Below are positions 37,140 through 47,673 of a DNA stretch of 64,000 nt, in pieces. Each line of letters begins with the position of its first letter. Position 1 is the stretch's first letter. Under the pieces are notes generated by a model. The model was not told the origin of the DNA. It ran no database searches and saw only the letters and a program-made list of their open reading frames with translations. The translations under genes and the position numbers were made by a program. Source of the stretch: Photobacterium profundum (GTDB lineage Bacteria; Pseudomonadota; Gammaproteobacteria; Enterobacterales; Vibrionaceae); NCBI RefSeq assembly GCF_003026285.1, contig NZ_PYOD01000003.1, forward strand, positions 62,001-126,000, in the 5' to 3' direction.

Positions 37140-37757
37140 GTGAATAATGACCCCCAAAAGGAATCTTTGGGTATTTTCCCTCACTCATGGACTGAATTAA
37201 GGGCGGGAAGAGTTCCAGGTAATATTCCTATTTGGGTGGGGATTTTGTCTGAACTGACCGAATTCGGAATTTTTTTTGTAGCCTATTTTATTGCCAAATA
37301 TCATTATCCCGAAGCTTTCTCCCTTGGTCCTCAGAGCGTCAGCACTGCCTCAGGCGTTTTAAATACCCTTATATTGCTGTCGAGTAGCTACTTTATGGCA
37401 AAAGCCATGATCAATATTCGCTTGGACAATCTACGGAAGTCGGAGCGTTACCTTTGGCTGACTTTTAGTTGTGGCTGTTTGTATTTGATGGTGAAAACGG
37501 GTGAATTTTATTGGAATGACTTGCAGGGTTTTAGTACCAATACCAGTGAGTTTTTTACTATCTACTACTACATGACCTTTAATCACTTTCTTCATGTTGG
37601 TTGGGCAGCTTGCGCGATATTGTGGGTAATTTTCCGCTTGCGTAAAGGTGGCTACTCAGCAAAGCAGCACTCAGGCTTAGAGGCCTTGGCCATGTATTGG
37701 CATATGATTGATCTTATGTGGATCCTTATATTCCCATTGCTGTATGTATTGAGGTGA
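37140..37757 (+). CDS. norE: NorE-like cytochrome c oxidase subunit III family protein
   Basis: About 205 residues from GTG 37140; the longer frame from 37056 would translate the palindromic repeat and is rejected. Five hydrophobic helices, with WVGILSELTEFGIFFVAYFI, SSSYFMAKAMINIRLDNLR and NHFLHVGWAACAILW, match the CoxIII-like NorE proteins of NO-reductase loci. NorE is not part of the catalytic complex but supports NO reductase activity. It ends 6 bp before norF, with norQ following. Confidence 0.82.
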   Translation: MNNDPQKESLGIFPHSWTELRAGRVPGNIPIWVGILSELTEFGIFFVAYFIAKYHYPEAFSLGPQSVSTASGVLNTLILLSSSYFMAKAMINIRLDNLRKSERYLWLTFSCGCLYLMVKTGEFYWNDLQGFSTNTSEFFTIYYYMTFNHFLHVGWAACAILWVIFRLRKGGYSAKQHSGLEALAMYWHMIDLMWILIFPLLYVLR

Positions 37758-37763
37758 TTGCTG

Positions 37764-38018
37764 ATGAAGTCATTTGGGAAAATTGAATATTATTGGTGGG
37801 CACTGATTGGAATTACCCTGTTTAATACATTCTTGGGTGAGCATTTTGAGTCCTCGGCACTTGTGAGTGTTTTGGTGGCACTGACTGTGATGTCCAAAGG
37901 GTTGATGGTTATCGACCATTTTATGGAACTGCGCCAAGCCCATAAATACTTACGTTTAATGATGCGGATCTACATTATTTTATTCCCCTCACTCATTATA
38001 TTGACCGCCTTTTTTTGA
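37764..38018 (+). CDS. norF: NorF-like small membrane protein
   Basis: 84 residues from ATG 37764, with GAGGTG 7 nt upstream overlapping the norE stop. Three hydrophobic helices with GEHFESSALV and MVIDHFMELRQAHKYLR, the usual features of NorF/cytochrome-oxidase-subunit-IV-like proteins. With NorE it is thought to assist assembly or stability of the NorCB complex. Confidence 0.8.
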   Translation: MKSFGKIEYYWWALIGITLFNTFLGEHFESSALVSVLVALTVMSKGLMVIDHFMELRQAHKYLRLMMRIYIILFPSLIILTAFF

Positions 38019-38120
38019 CGATGAATGGGCCAAGTCGACTAACTCTATGGCCAAATCTTTGATAAGAACTATATTTATATAGCTTTCTTTTTCGACTAGT
38101 GCCGAGTCTTAGGGAATAAT

Positions 38121-38930
38121 ATGACCTCTTCAACTACCTCAGCTATTCCCATTAATAGTGATATTTTTTATCAGCCACAAGATAATGAAGTTCAACTGTT
38201 TGAGTATGCGTATGCGCATCAGTTGCCATTGCTGATTAAAGGGCCAACAGGGTGCGGTAAGACTCGCTTTGTCGCTCATATGGCCGATAAACTAGGCAGA
38301 CCATTGTACACCGTTGCATGTCACGATGACTTAACTGCAGCGGATCTCGTTGGGCGCCACTTGATTGGGCCTAATGGTACGTATTGGCAGGATGGGCCAT
38401 TAACTAGAGCGGTGAGAGAAGGCGGCATATGTTATCTCGATGAAATTGTCGAAGCGCGTAAAGATACCACGGTGGTCCTTCATCCTCTTGCTGATGATCG
38501 ACGCCTACTACCGATAGAGCGAACGGGGGAGGAGCTTGCCGCTGCGGAAGGCTTTATGTTAGTGGTGTCTTATAATCCAGGCTATCAAAATATTCTCAAA
38601 GGCATGAAGGCAAGCACTCGACAGCGCTTCGTCGCATTGCGACTTAACTATCCCGACCCTCTGCTTGAGAGTCAAATTCTGATGGCTGAAAGCCAAATAG
38701 AACAAAGCTTGGCGGTCAAGTTGATTGAACTGGCCGGTTCACTGCGTCGATTAGACAGTGACTTGGATGAAGTGGTGTCCACTCGCTTGTTAATTTATGC
38801 GGCTCGAATGATGTCTAGTGGTATGTCACCGCTTGCTGTGTGTCGGTGTTGTCTTGCTGAGCCCCTATCAGATGATATTAGTACTGTTGAAGCCTTGATG
38901 GATGTTGCACGCTTATATTTTGATTGTTGA
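38121..38930 (+). CDS. norQ: NorQ, MoxR-type AAA+ ATPase for NO reductase activation
   Basis: 269 residues. Walker A is GPTGCGKT (41-48), Walker B is CYLDEI (104-109), and the MoxR/CbbQ-NirQ signature DLVGRHLIG follows Walker A. It works with the VWA protein NorD, encoded convergently here, to insert non-haem iron into NorB. Usually norQ sits in line with norCB and norD; here it is on the other strand with norEF. Confidence 0.93.
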   Translation: MTSSTTSAIPINSDIFYQPQDNEVQLFEYAYAHQLPLLIKGPTGCGKTRFVAHMADKLGRPLYTVACHDDLTAADLVGRHLIGPNGTYWQDGPLTRAVREGGICYLDEIVEARKDTTVVLHPLADDRRLLPIERTGEELAAAEGFMLVVSYNPGYQNILKGMKASTRQRFVALRLNYPDPLLESQILMAESQIEQSLAVKLIELAGSLRRLDSDLDEVVSTRLLIYAARMMSSGMSPLAVCRCCLAEPLSDDISTVEALMDVARLYFDC

Positions 38931-38941
38931 GGGGCCGCTTT

Positions 38942-39310
38942 TTAATTTTGCTTGTAGCCCATCTTGTTGCCTGCCCATGCCCGTACTAACATCCATACGG
39001 CAATCAGAATAAATACAGTATGGATAGAGATAAAATAGGTAATCACAAATACCCACGTCATCCCAGATTTGAAGCCTCCCAATAATATCATTAGTGCCGT
39101 GACCAGTATTAAAGCCGCAGCAGCGGCTAGGTTCAGCTTGATGGCGAAGTTCAGGTGGTAAGCGGAAAAAGACTCAGTGGTACATTTATTGATTTTGGTT
39201 AGTAACACGATAAACGAGAACAAAGGCAAAAAGGTGAGGTTTAGTAAGGACCACAAGGCAATTGCAGATGCTTGCTCTATTTGTTCTTTATCGTATTTTT
39301 TAAAACTCAT
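38942..39310 (-). CDS. Small multi-helix membrane protein in the nor locus
   Basis: 122 residues with about three transmembrane segments (around 18-40, 55-78 and 88-112). The N-terminus YDKEQIEQASAIALWSLLN and FSAYHLNFAIKLNLAAA recall DUF4870-type membrane proteins; this match is tentative. It lies between norQ (convergent, 11 bp apart) and a zinc-ribbon protein gene on the same strand, so it is probably the last gene of the norCBD operon. Confidence 0.7.
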   Translation of the reverse strand: MSFKKYDKEQIEQASAIALWSLLNLTFLPLFSFIVLLTKINKCTTESFSAYHLNFAIKLNLAAAAALILVTALMILLGGFKSGMTWVFVITYFISIHTVFILIAVWMLVRAWAGNKMGYKQN

Positions 39311-39337
39311 TGTTATATACCTGTCTGCTGTAGTCCG

Positions 39338-39556
39338 TTATCTAGGCAAATAAATGACCATAATAAAACAAAATAATGCGATAAATACAAAGGCCCACAA
39401 AAACACCTTAGTCTTATAGCGGCGACTGCTTGGATGAGCCTTGGGTAAAGCCATACCACAATGATGGCAGACCTGAGTTGGAGCTGACCTGCCACCAACA
39501 TCTTGCTCAATGGTATTTTCAGTCTGACAATACAAACAGGGCACTTTCTCGCTCAT
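39338..39556 (-). CDS. Zinc-ribbon single-pass membrane protein (possibly DnrP-like)
   Basis: 72 residues: CLYCQTEN and CHHCGMALP form a four-Cys zinc ribbon, then a basic linker (SSRRYKTK) and one C-terminal transmembrane helix. Small zinc-ribbon proteins called DnrP occur beside nor/dnr genes in pseudomonads; the name is a tentative analogy. It starts 25 bp after norD on the same strand. The overlapping 65-codon frame at 39313-39510 is a shadow. Confidence 0.65.
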   Translation of the reverse strand: MSEKVPCLYCQTENTIEQDVGGRSAPTQVCHHCGMALPKAHPSSRRYKTKVFLWAFVFIALFCFIMVIYLPR

Positions 39557-39581
39557 TTAGCTCTCCTAATGTGGATAATGT

Positions 39582-41423
39582 CTAGCAAGAAGACTGGGTG
39601 AGTTGATGATACAACTGGGGCAGCTTTGTGGGTAATTGGCTTGGGTCGAAAATAACAGTAAAGCCATTGTTTCCAAAGATATAAGGCAGATACTGGTCAG
39701 CCTTTTGATCTATGGTGATGCAAAATGGAATGAGTCCAAGGCGGCGGGCGGCAATGATGGCTTGCCGGGTATCTTCAACCCCATGTCTTCCGTCGTAATT
39801 ATCGATATCATTTGGTTTGCCATCGGTCAAAATAAGTAATAGTTTTCGATGTTGAGTTTGCTCGACCAAAATGTTGCTGGCTTGGCGAATCGCCGCTCCC
39901 ATGCGGGTATAAAACCCAGGACGTAGGCTGAGTATGCGACCACGTATATGGTCATCATAGGACTCGGCAAAATTCTTCAACAGCGTGAACCTGACATGAT
40001 GGCGTTTTACTGATGAAAAGCCATAAATAGCAAAAGCATCTTCCACTGCCGCTAAGGCCTCACTAAATAGCAACATACTGTCTTTGATGACATCAATTAC
40101 TCTGTACTCATTATTGATATAGGCATCTGTAGACATGGAAAGATCTGATAATAATAGGGTGCTGATATCACGTTGGCAGTTCTGAAATCGAAGGTAGAGT
40201 CCAGTATCGTGCGCTATTGATGTTTTACTATCAATATGGAAATCCAGCCAAGCAGTTAAATCAATTTCATCGCCAGTCGACTGAGCTTTTTGCCAACTTT
40301 TGATACTTTGTAACTGCTGGAATTGTTGACGGATTTTCTTAGCTGCAGGGGTTAATGATGCTGGTAAGGCGAGTGGTTTGCTGTCTTTAGGTAACATAGG
40401 TTGCAATAAGCAGCGCTTGGGTATTAATTGATTGGACTTATAGTTCCACTCTGGCAACGTGATGCCTTTTCCCAGCGGTAAGTCGTCTTCAATTGCAGAG
40501 GGTAAATCTAGATCTAGCTTAAGTTTTGCGGTCTTTTGCCGCGAACCCTTTGCCACCGTAATAATATCAAGATCCTCAGCAACTCTTTGGGCGTCATCAT
40601 CATCAGTGTCGTCTTCCGCGCGATTCACCCGAGAAAACTCGCTCCAGGAAAATAAGTTTTCTAAGCGAAATACCATCAAACTATCTTTAGTGTCATCTTC
40701 ATCAATTCGCTCTGATTTTTTTCTAGCTTGTTGGCTTTTCTGGTGAGTCATTAATGATGAAATTTGTTCCTCATCACCATTAACCTCTGCCGCTTTGAAC
40801 GGATTGGCTTTGATATTTTCATTGGGGTATAACCAGAGATAAATCGCTTGAGGGGCATAGTTTGCCACCGGAAAATCAATGATACTTTCAGGGTGAATTA
40901 TCGCCTGAATGACAGCTCGTTCGAGCGGTTGCAAAGGCTTGGGTAATGCCTCTACTGGTTGGCGTAGCCTGATTACCGCCGTTGCGAGTTGTCGATAGCG
41001 CGGTCTCAATGCTGGGAATTTAGTTAATATTCTAGTCACTACGGCCTGATTGTCTTTGGCCCAGTGAGTGAAATGGTTAGGGCTATGAGCGGCGAGTGCC
41101 ACTAGCCAGAGGTAAAGTTCTTTGTTGAGTTGTGGTGTATCAAAAATGGCGATAGATTGCGGCAGCCGTAGGCTAGTTTCATCTTGCCAAGCAAGGCTGA
41201 TCTGTTGATTGGTACCTGAAATCTTGTTGAGTAATTTCCTGCGAGCGTAATAGTCACGAGGCACTGCAGCTTCGACGCGTTTAGTCGGCGCACCTCCTAG
41301 CGCTCGAAAGACCACACCAGCAGATTTTTTGATCTCATCAAATTCAACTCGGGCATGATCAAATTCTGTGTGGCTCTTTTGCACAATGAACTTATGCCAA
41401 ATACTACCAACCCATTCTTCCAT
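39582..41423 (-). CDS. norD: NorD, VWA-domain NO reductase activation protein
   Basis: 613 residues. The C-terminal von Willebrand A domain begins with the MIDAS motif DLSMS (427-431) and ends near the C-terminus with LILTDGKPNDIDNYDGRHG. The N-terminal 400 residues are helical with an acidic stretch (about 270-280). NorD partners NorQ to mature the NorB catalytic site. It follows norB by 119 bp. Confidence 0.92.
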   Translation of the reverse strand: MEEWVGSIWHKFIVQKSHTEFDHARVEFDEIKKSAGVVFRALGGAPTKRVEAAVPRDYYARRKLLNKISGTNQQISLAWQDETSLRLPQSIAIFDTPQLNKELYLWLVALAAHSPNHFTHWAKDNQAVVTRILTKFPALRPRYRQLATAVIRLRQPVEALPKPLQPLERAVIQAIIHPESIIDFPVANYAPQAIYLWLYPNENIKANPFKAAEVNGDEEQISSLMTHQKSQQARKKSERIDEDDTKDSLMVFRLENLFSWSEFSRVNRAEDDTDDDDAQRVAEDLDIITVAKGSRQKTAKLKLDLDLPSAIEDDLPLGKGITLPEWNYKSNQLIPKRCLLQPMLPKDSKPLALPASLTPAAKKIRQQFQQLQSIKSWQKAQSTGDEIDLTAWLDFHIDSKTSIAHDTGLYLRFQNCQRDISTLLLSDLSMSTDAYINNEYRVIDVIKDSMLLFSEALAAVEDAFAIYGFSSVKRHHVRFTLLKNFAESYDDHIRGRILSLRPGFYTRMGAAIRQASNILVEQTQHRKLLLILTDGKPNDIDNYDGRHGVEDTRQAIIAARRLGLIPFCITIDQKADQYLPYIFGNNGFTVIFDPSQLPTKLPQLYHQLTQSSC

Positions 41424-41542
41424 AAGTGGTTAAATTATCTCCTTTGTACTGTGATTTGATTTGATTTAAATCGAAGCTGACGGTAATCGACGCGCCAGCT
41501 TCATTTCAATTTCCAGTAAAGCGAATGGGTGTTGTTAACTCA

Positions 41543-42934
<1,392 letters not shown>

Positions 42935-43381
42935 TTACCCCTCAATATTCGGTGGCCAACTGTTAACATCCATTTCAGCTGTGAACTTTAAGAACTCCGC
43001 TAAATCATCAACTTGTTGCACCGTCAAATTAAATTGAGGCATTTGGCGACGCCCCGGCACACCAAGTGGTTGAATTTTCATCCAACCTTGCATAAAGCCT
43101 TTAAATGCAGTGAGATTGCCGCCCCCACGACGAAAGTAAACATTTCCCAACTCAGGGGCATAATAGGCGCCTTCTCCTACGAGCGTATGGCAACCAATAC
43201 AATTATTGTCTTCCCATACCGTTTTACCTCTTGCGACTGATTCAGTGAGATTTTCACGATGGTCAGATTTGGGCATCTCTTTCGTGGTATGCATGGTGAG
43301 TGCAGCAAACAGCAGTAAGAAAAAAACACTGCCGCCATAATAGATATTTCGAGCCATGCCTTTCGTAAAAGTGTCTGACAT
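42935..43381 (-). CDS. norC: Nitric oxide reductase cytochrome c subunit
   Basis: 148 residues: one N-terminal membrane anchor (about 13-30), then a cytochrome c domain with CIGCH (Cys61, Cys64, His65) and a likely Met ligand in RQMPQFNLT. GEGAYYAPELG after the haem site is typical of NorC. It passes electrons to NorB. First gene of the minus-strand norCBD operon; I could not find a clear FNR, NorR or NsrR site upstream by eye. Confidence 0.95.
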   Translation of the reverse strand: MSDTFTKGMARNIYYGGSVFFLLLFAALTMHTTKEMPKSDHRENLTESVARGKTVWEDNNCIGCHTLVGEGAYYAPELGNVYFRRGGGNLTAFKGFMQGWMKIQPLGVPGRRQMPQFNLTVQQVDDLAEFLKFTAEMDVNSWPPNIEG

Positions 43382-43834
43382 ATTGCTACCCTTTATTCAG
43401 CTTTACTTTAATTTTTTTATTAAAGACTTGCTTAGTATAGGTTAGGCGAATGTGTTTGCCTGATTTCATAGACCGGCTATTTAGGGAATCATTGATATCA
43501 TAACGGTTGAATTTCTATGATTTTATGAAAGAAAATCGGGGGAGTAATTATGACAAGTATCAATCTTTTCTGCCTTTATGCACAGTAGAAGTCGCGTTGT
43601 CGCTGGGGAGCAAAGCCGACACAGGCTGTGGGGACAGTTGTTACTGGCTGATCGTGCTGGGCTGGTATTATATCGTTAGGATGTATAAGTAGAGGCCGGA
43701 AATTCTGAATGGAAGCAGGACGTTTCCTGCGGCTACGCTTGTTGAATGAGATAATGAATAGAGCTGGCCTAACAGGCCAGCGTCTCTTAATTACTGTTGT
43801 AGTGGCCTAGTGAATTTGGTCATATGCACTGGAG
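43382..43834. other. Gap upstream of norC
   Basis: 453 bases with no convincing gene (the 61-codon ORF at 43507-43692 has no support). It must hold the norC promoter. An 8-bp palindrome GCTGGCCT/AGGCCAGC around AAC lies at 43762-43780, after the end of the 124-residue minus-strand gene; it has no T-tract. Confidence 0.45.
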
Positions 43835-44209
43835 TTACTGAATCTCCTTCATGGCAGAAATGACTGAAGGCTCATTGATCAGATTAAATAACAGGCTCTT
43901 TGCTGATGTTCTCTGGGCATCGGATAATACCTTCTTTGGGTTCTCTCTGGATTGTGTCAGTATATTTGTGATGAACTTACTGTTAGTACCAGATAGCTCA
44001 TATACAAATCTGAGGGTGTCTAGCAACTCACCCTGAGGAAAACTATAAACAGCCATCTCACAGCTAAGTTTGTCCATGGAATGTAAGTTGTTCACTACAA
44101 CCTTTCGCTCAGCATTGAACTTCTCTTTGGCTTCATAGGCATTAATCAAAGCCTGCACTCTATCGGCGATAGCGACAGGTACTTCCATTGTTTTTGTTTC
44201 ATGGGTCAT
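43835..44209 (-). CDS. Uncharacterised 124-residue protein, coupled to an upstream small ORF
   Basis: Soluble and mostly helical, with no motif I recognise (VPVAIADRVQALINAYEAKE, QTRRTS-type segment SDAQRTSAKSLLFNLIN). Its ATG overlaps the TAA of the 38-residue ORF upstream (TAATG) and CAGGAG lies 8 nt before, so translation is probably coupled. The pair has no partner genes nearby and could be a mobile or plasmid-type accessory unit. Confidence 0.6.
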   Translation of the reverse strand: MTHETKTMEVPVAIADRVQALINAYEAKEKFNAERKVVVNNLHSMDKLSCEMAVYSFPQGELLDTLRFVYELSGTNSKFITNILTQSRENPKKVLSDAQRTSAKSLLFNLINEPSVISAMKEIQ

Positions 44210-44325
44210 TACTGATTCTCCTGCTCTAGCTGGGATTTAATCACTGGGTCATTGAATAATGCCGATACAAATCGGTTTTGCTTGGCCAGCACAAAAACTA
44301 TAAATTTAACGATTTTCTTCGGCAT
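44209..44325 (-). CDS. Small 38-residue protein, unknown
   Basis: The sequence starts MPKKIVKFIVFVLAKQNRF and ends in a charged tail. It is basic and hydrophobic at the N-terminus and could be membrane-active. GGGGAG lies 7 nt before ATG 44325, and the stop overlaps the next start by one base. These two facts support a real coupled gene rather than a chance frame. Confidence 0.5.
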   Translation of the reverse strand: MPKKIVKFIVFVLAKQNRFVSALFNDPVIKSQLEQENQ

Positions 44326-44446
44326 GAGAATGCTCCCCATGTCCAGTACGGCTAATTTTTCATCATTCCTATATTATTAAGTGAAAGCTATGAAATCACT
44401 TAATAATTAATGTGTTGTCTTTTGTTATGCAGTCGGCAATGAAGAT

Positions 44447-44581
44447 ATGTTTATAATATTGAAGCATTGGCGATTGACTAAGCCTTTTGCTTCTCCGACC
44501 TTAATTGCCACATTATCTGACTCAGATATTATATCCGAATTTCATGGCGTAAGGTTAAAATCAAACGAAATATCTGGATAA
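44447..44581 (+). CDS. Possible 44-residue ORF, unknown
   Basis: ATG 44447 to TAA 44579. It reads LKHWRLTKPFASPTLIATLS and then a charged tail. No ribosome site is evident. Possibly a fragment of a lost gene. Confidence 0.2.
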   Translation: MFIILKHWRLTKPFASPTLIATLSDSDIISEFHGVRLKSNEISG

Positions 44582-44620
44582 CGTCTAGTAAATTCAATTA
44601 ATCAAGGAAGGGAAGACATC

Positions 44621-45082
44621 GTGATAGAAATTGAAAAGCTCTCAGAGAAATATGTTGAACAAGCCTTAGCACTCAAGGTGTCAGATGAACAGTTGATGTT
44701 TGTTGGATCTGTTTAAGAAATATTTGAAAGCATTCCAGAGTCAGGGCATAAGCATGTCGTGTTGGTTGATGATGCGGTTGTAGGTTTTTTTGTAATAGAT
44801 ACAGCGAATTATGGCTTTTGTTCTAAAGGGGCTCTGGGGTTGAGGGCATTTTTTATTGATAGTCGACATCAAGGTAAAGGTTACGGTAAATTCTCTGTTG
44901 CAGCTCTTAAGCCATATCTTCAGCAAGCTTATTCTCAAAACAGCAAAATATATCTTACCGTTAACTGTAAAAACCTTTCGGCTTATTGATGTTACTTAAA
45001 ATATGGGTTTACTGATACTGACGAGTTGTACCGTGGTGGAGCTGCTGGATCGCAGTATATAATGCTGATGGAAACGGCATAA
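44621..45082 (+). pseudogene. GNAT acetyltransferase with two in-frame stops
   Basis: GTG 44621 follows AAGGAAGGGAAG and opens a 153-codon frame interrupted by TAA (44714) and TGA (44987). The pieces together give a full GNAT: EKLSEKYVEQALALKVSDEQ, then VVLVDDAVVGFFVID, the acetyl-CoA loop FFIDSRHQGKGYGKFSVAAL, and after the second stop YLKYGFTDTDELYRGG. No frameshift is needed. Two different stop codons make readthrough unlikely; it is a pseudogene. Confidence 0.88.
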
Positions 45083-45178
45083 AAGCTATGCTGATGGTTT
45101 AGGCTCGATTTGTTTCAGTATCCTGATTGTATAACCTGACAGGGGGGGACCTTTTCGTACGATTGATTATCATTATAT

Positions 45179-45208
45179 AAACTTAACACATGGTGTTAAG
45201 TTTTTTTT
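45179..45208 (+). terminator. Rho-independent terminator
   Basis: AAACTTAACAC and GTGTTAAGTTT pair around ATG, followed by a run of T. It follows the acetyltransferase pseudogene. Confidence 0.85.
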
Positions 45209-45341
45209 AATGCCTTATACAATGTAAGTGAATTTCTTTTTTTTATTGATAAGTTATTATTATTTAACTAATCGAGTTGGTATGAATATATTTTTCAACT
45301 ATCGAGTGTTTAATATGGATGACAATATTTAAATTTTAATT

Positions 45342-45767
45342 ATGAAAATATTAATCATAGAAAAAGCAGGTTGTACCTCAAGATTTGATTGTTTTTTGGG
45401 AATGCTTTCAAAAAAGTTATCTTATGCGATATGTAAGAAGTTATATACGTATAGTGAGCTTGATGACGTGTATTATTGTAATCGATTGAAAATACTTAAC
45501 CCCAAAGTATGGGGGTATTCTGGTGTGATTTATAAGCTTCGAGTTGATTGTAAAAAAGAATCTGTAAGAATACTTTTTGTAAAAATTAAAAATAACAATT
45601 TAGTTATATTACATGCCTTTATAAAGAAAACAAGAAAAACGCCTAATAAGGAAGCTAAGATCGCTATACATAATTTTAATCAATTAGGAGGAGGTGAAAA
45701 TCTGAGGCCTTTAAACTTAAACAAATATCTCTTAACGTATGGCGATGTTAAAAGAGTGAGTATTTAA
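45342..45767 (+). CDS. HigB/RelE-like (phage Gp49-type) toxin, no antitoxin seen
   Basis: 141 residues. Residues about 58-115 match the Gp49/HigB toxin core: YSGVIYKLRVDC, RILFVKIKNNNLVILHAFIKK and KTPNKEAKIAIHN. Toxins of this group cut mRNA on the ribosome. The N-terminal half and a 25-residue tail are less typical. The gene is A+T rich compared with its neighbours. No helix-turn-helix antitoxin frame is found on either side. It may be a relic, or its antitoxin is elsewhere. Confidence 0.65.
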   Translation: MKILIIEKAGCTSRFDCFLGMLSKKLSYAICKKLYTYSELDDVYYCNRLKILNPKVWGYSGVIYKLRVDCKKESVRILFVKIKNNNLVILHAFIKKTRKTPNKEAKIAIHNFNQLGGGENLRPLNLNKYLLTYGDVKRVSI

Positions 45768-46010
45768 AATATAAGTTATACGTTTAAATGTCCAATGTTG
45801 ATTGTTATGTTTTCTCTGGATGTTTTGATATTTCACTTAATTACGTAGTGGTTATATTTCAAATTATAATTCTTGGTGTTCTTGTTTTAAATTCTGCATT
45901 CGAACGTTTTAATCTATTTGTCTTGGATATTATTCTCAAATTAAAATCTATTTAATGTTGTTATTGATCTGAAGATTAAAGTCCATGTCTTAACACATAA
46001 AGGAACAGAT

Positions 46011-47663
46011 ATGTCTGAAAAGCAAATTGTAAGAAAGTCAGATCTTTTCAACCTAACAGGTACTGGGCCAAAGCCTGCGATACTACCTGTGTATAAAGAC
46101 TATTTACCGCCTTGCAATCAAAGCTGTCCTACCGGCAATGATATTCAAGGTTTTCTTGCTTTAGTTCGTGAGCGAGAGTTTAAAAAAGCATGGAAAAAAC
46201 TGGTTATCAATCAACCTATGCCAGCCATTCATGGTCGTGTTTGCTATCACCCATGTGAAACAGGTTGTAATCGAGTTAACAGTGACTCTTCAGTGTCAAT
46301 ACAACAAGTTGAACGTATGCTTGGCGATTTGGCATTAAATCAAAATTGGTCATACCCTCAGATCACTGAAGAATCAGGACAAAAAGTACTGATTATTGGT
46401 GCTGGTCCTTCAGGCCTTGCTGCTGCTTATCATTTACGTTTGGCGGGCCACCAAGTCGAAATTCGTGATGCAAATCCAATTGCTGGCGGCATGATGAATT
46501 ATGGTATTCCAGCGTATCGCTTACCTCGTGACATCTTACAAGCTGAAATCAAAATGATTGCAGATATGGGTGTCAAAATAACGCTAAACCATAAAGTTGA
46601 AGATGTCATAAAAGAGAAACAAAACGATGGGTTTGATGCTGTTTTTCTGGCAATTGGCGCACAAATTGGTCGTCATCTTGATATTCCAAAGCAAGATTGT
46701 GGCCCAATCATGGAAGCTACTGAGTTTTTAAACCTTGTTGGTAATAATCAACAACCCAAATTAGGGCGTCGTGTTGCCGTTCTTGGTGGTGGTAACACTG
46801 CAATGGATACTGCGCGAGTTGCGAAACGACTTGGTGCAGAAGAAGCAATGATCATTTTCTTTTCTGATCGTAACAATATGACAGCGCATGAATTTGAAGC
46901 GGCTGAAGCAGAAGCTGAAGGTGTAAAAATTCATTGGCTACGCAATCTTATCTCAGTGAATGGTAATGACTATAAAGTTGAAATCATGACGCTAGATGAG
47001 AATGGTATTGCTCAGCCGACAGGTGAATACGAAACCTTACATGCAGATGCAATGGTATTAGCTATTGGTCAAGATATTGAAAGTCAGTTACTTAGCCATG
47101 TTTCAGGTGTCACTATTAATTCAGATGGCACCATTCTCGTCAATGAACACATGATGACAGGCTATGAAGGTTTGTTTGCCGGTGGCGATATGGTGCCTTC
47201 ATCTCGCTCTGTGACTATCTCTACTGGTCATGGTAAGAAAGCAGCGCGCAATATTGATGCTTGGCTTCGTGGTGGTACTTATATCAGTGAAGAGAAACAT
47301 CAAGTTGTCACTTACGACATGCTTCAGCTTTGGTATCAAATCGACTCAGATCGAAGTCTAATACACGAAATTGATGTCGCCGAACGTGTAAAAGACTTTA
47401 CTGAAGTGGTTCAAGGGTTAAGCCAAGAACAAGCTGTTTATGAAGCAACACGCTGTTACAGCTGCGGTAATTGTTTTGAATGCGACGGTTGCTATGGTGC
47501 CTGTCCAGAAGAGGGCGCGATACTCAAACTTGGTAAAGGTAACCGCTACAAATTTGATTACGACAAATGTACGGGGTGTCAGGCCTGCATGAATCAATGT
47601 CCATGTCATGCAATTGATATGCTCCCTGTAACTAATACAAATCAAAAACCAAATAATCAATAA
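46011..47663 (+). CDS. GltD-like FAD/NAD(P) oxidoreductase with ferredoxin domain, partner of NifJ
   Basis: 550 residues. The N-terminal Fe-S region has CNQSCPTG and CYHPCETGCNR (Cys35, 39, 78, 82, 86). The FAD motif GAGPSGLAAAY is at about 130-140, the NADP motif GGGNTAMDTAR further on, and a C-terminal two-cluster ferredoxin has CYSCGNCFECDGCYGACP and CTGCQACMNQCPC. It resembles the glutamate synthase small chain, but no gltB is present. The start follows AAGGA, and nifJ begins 10 bp after it. It probably moves electrons between pyruvate oxidation and NAD(P). Confidence 0.88.
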   Translation: MSEKQIVRKSDLFNLTGTGPKPAILPVYKDYLPPCNQSCPTGNDIQGFLALVREREFKKAWKKLVINQPMPAIHGRVCYHPCETGCNRVNSDSSVSIQQVERMLGDLALNQNWSYPQITEESGQKVLIIGAGPSGLAAAYHLRLAGHQVEIRDANPIAGGMMNYGIPAYRLPRDILQAEIKMIADMGVKITLNHKVEDVIKEKQNDGFDAVFLAIGAQIGRHLDIPKQDCGPIMEATEFLNLVGNNQQPKLGRRVAVLGGGNTAMDTARVAKRLGAEEAMIIFFSDRNNMTAHEFEAAEAEAEGVKIHWLRNLISVNGNDYKVEIMTLDENGIAQPTGEYETLHADAMVLAIGQDIESQLLSHVSGVTINSDGTILVNEHMMTGYEGLFAGGDMVPSSRSVTISTGHGKKAARNIDAWLRGGTYISEEKHQVVTYDMLQLWYQIDSDRSLIHEIDVAERVKDFTEVVQGLSQEQAVYEATRCYSCGNCFECDGCYGACPEEGAILKLGKGNRYKFDYDKCTGCQACMNQCPCHAIDMLPVTNTNQKPNNQ

Positions 47664-47673
47664 GGGGTACGCT

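Noticed and set aside
39313..39510. 65-codon minus ORF
   Set aside because: Shadow frame of the zinc-ribbon protein gene at 39338-39556.
43441..43780. Integron cassette between GTTAGGC and GCCTAAC motifs
   Set aside because: The motifs are isolated, no attC structure surrounds them and no gene lies between.
44621..45082. Recoding (readthrough or selenocysteine) of the acetyltransferase
   Set aside because: Stops are TAA and TGA, with no SECIS-like hairpin noticed; decay is simpler.
45160..45180. Fur box before the terminator
   Set aside because: Match is partial and it lies downstream of a pseudogene, with no gene start in reach.
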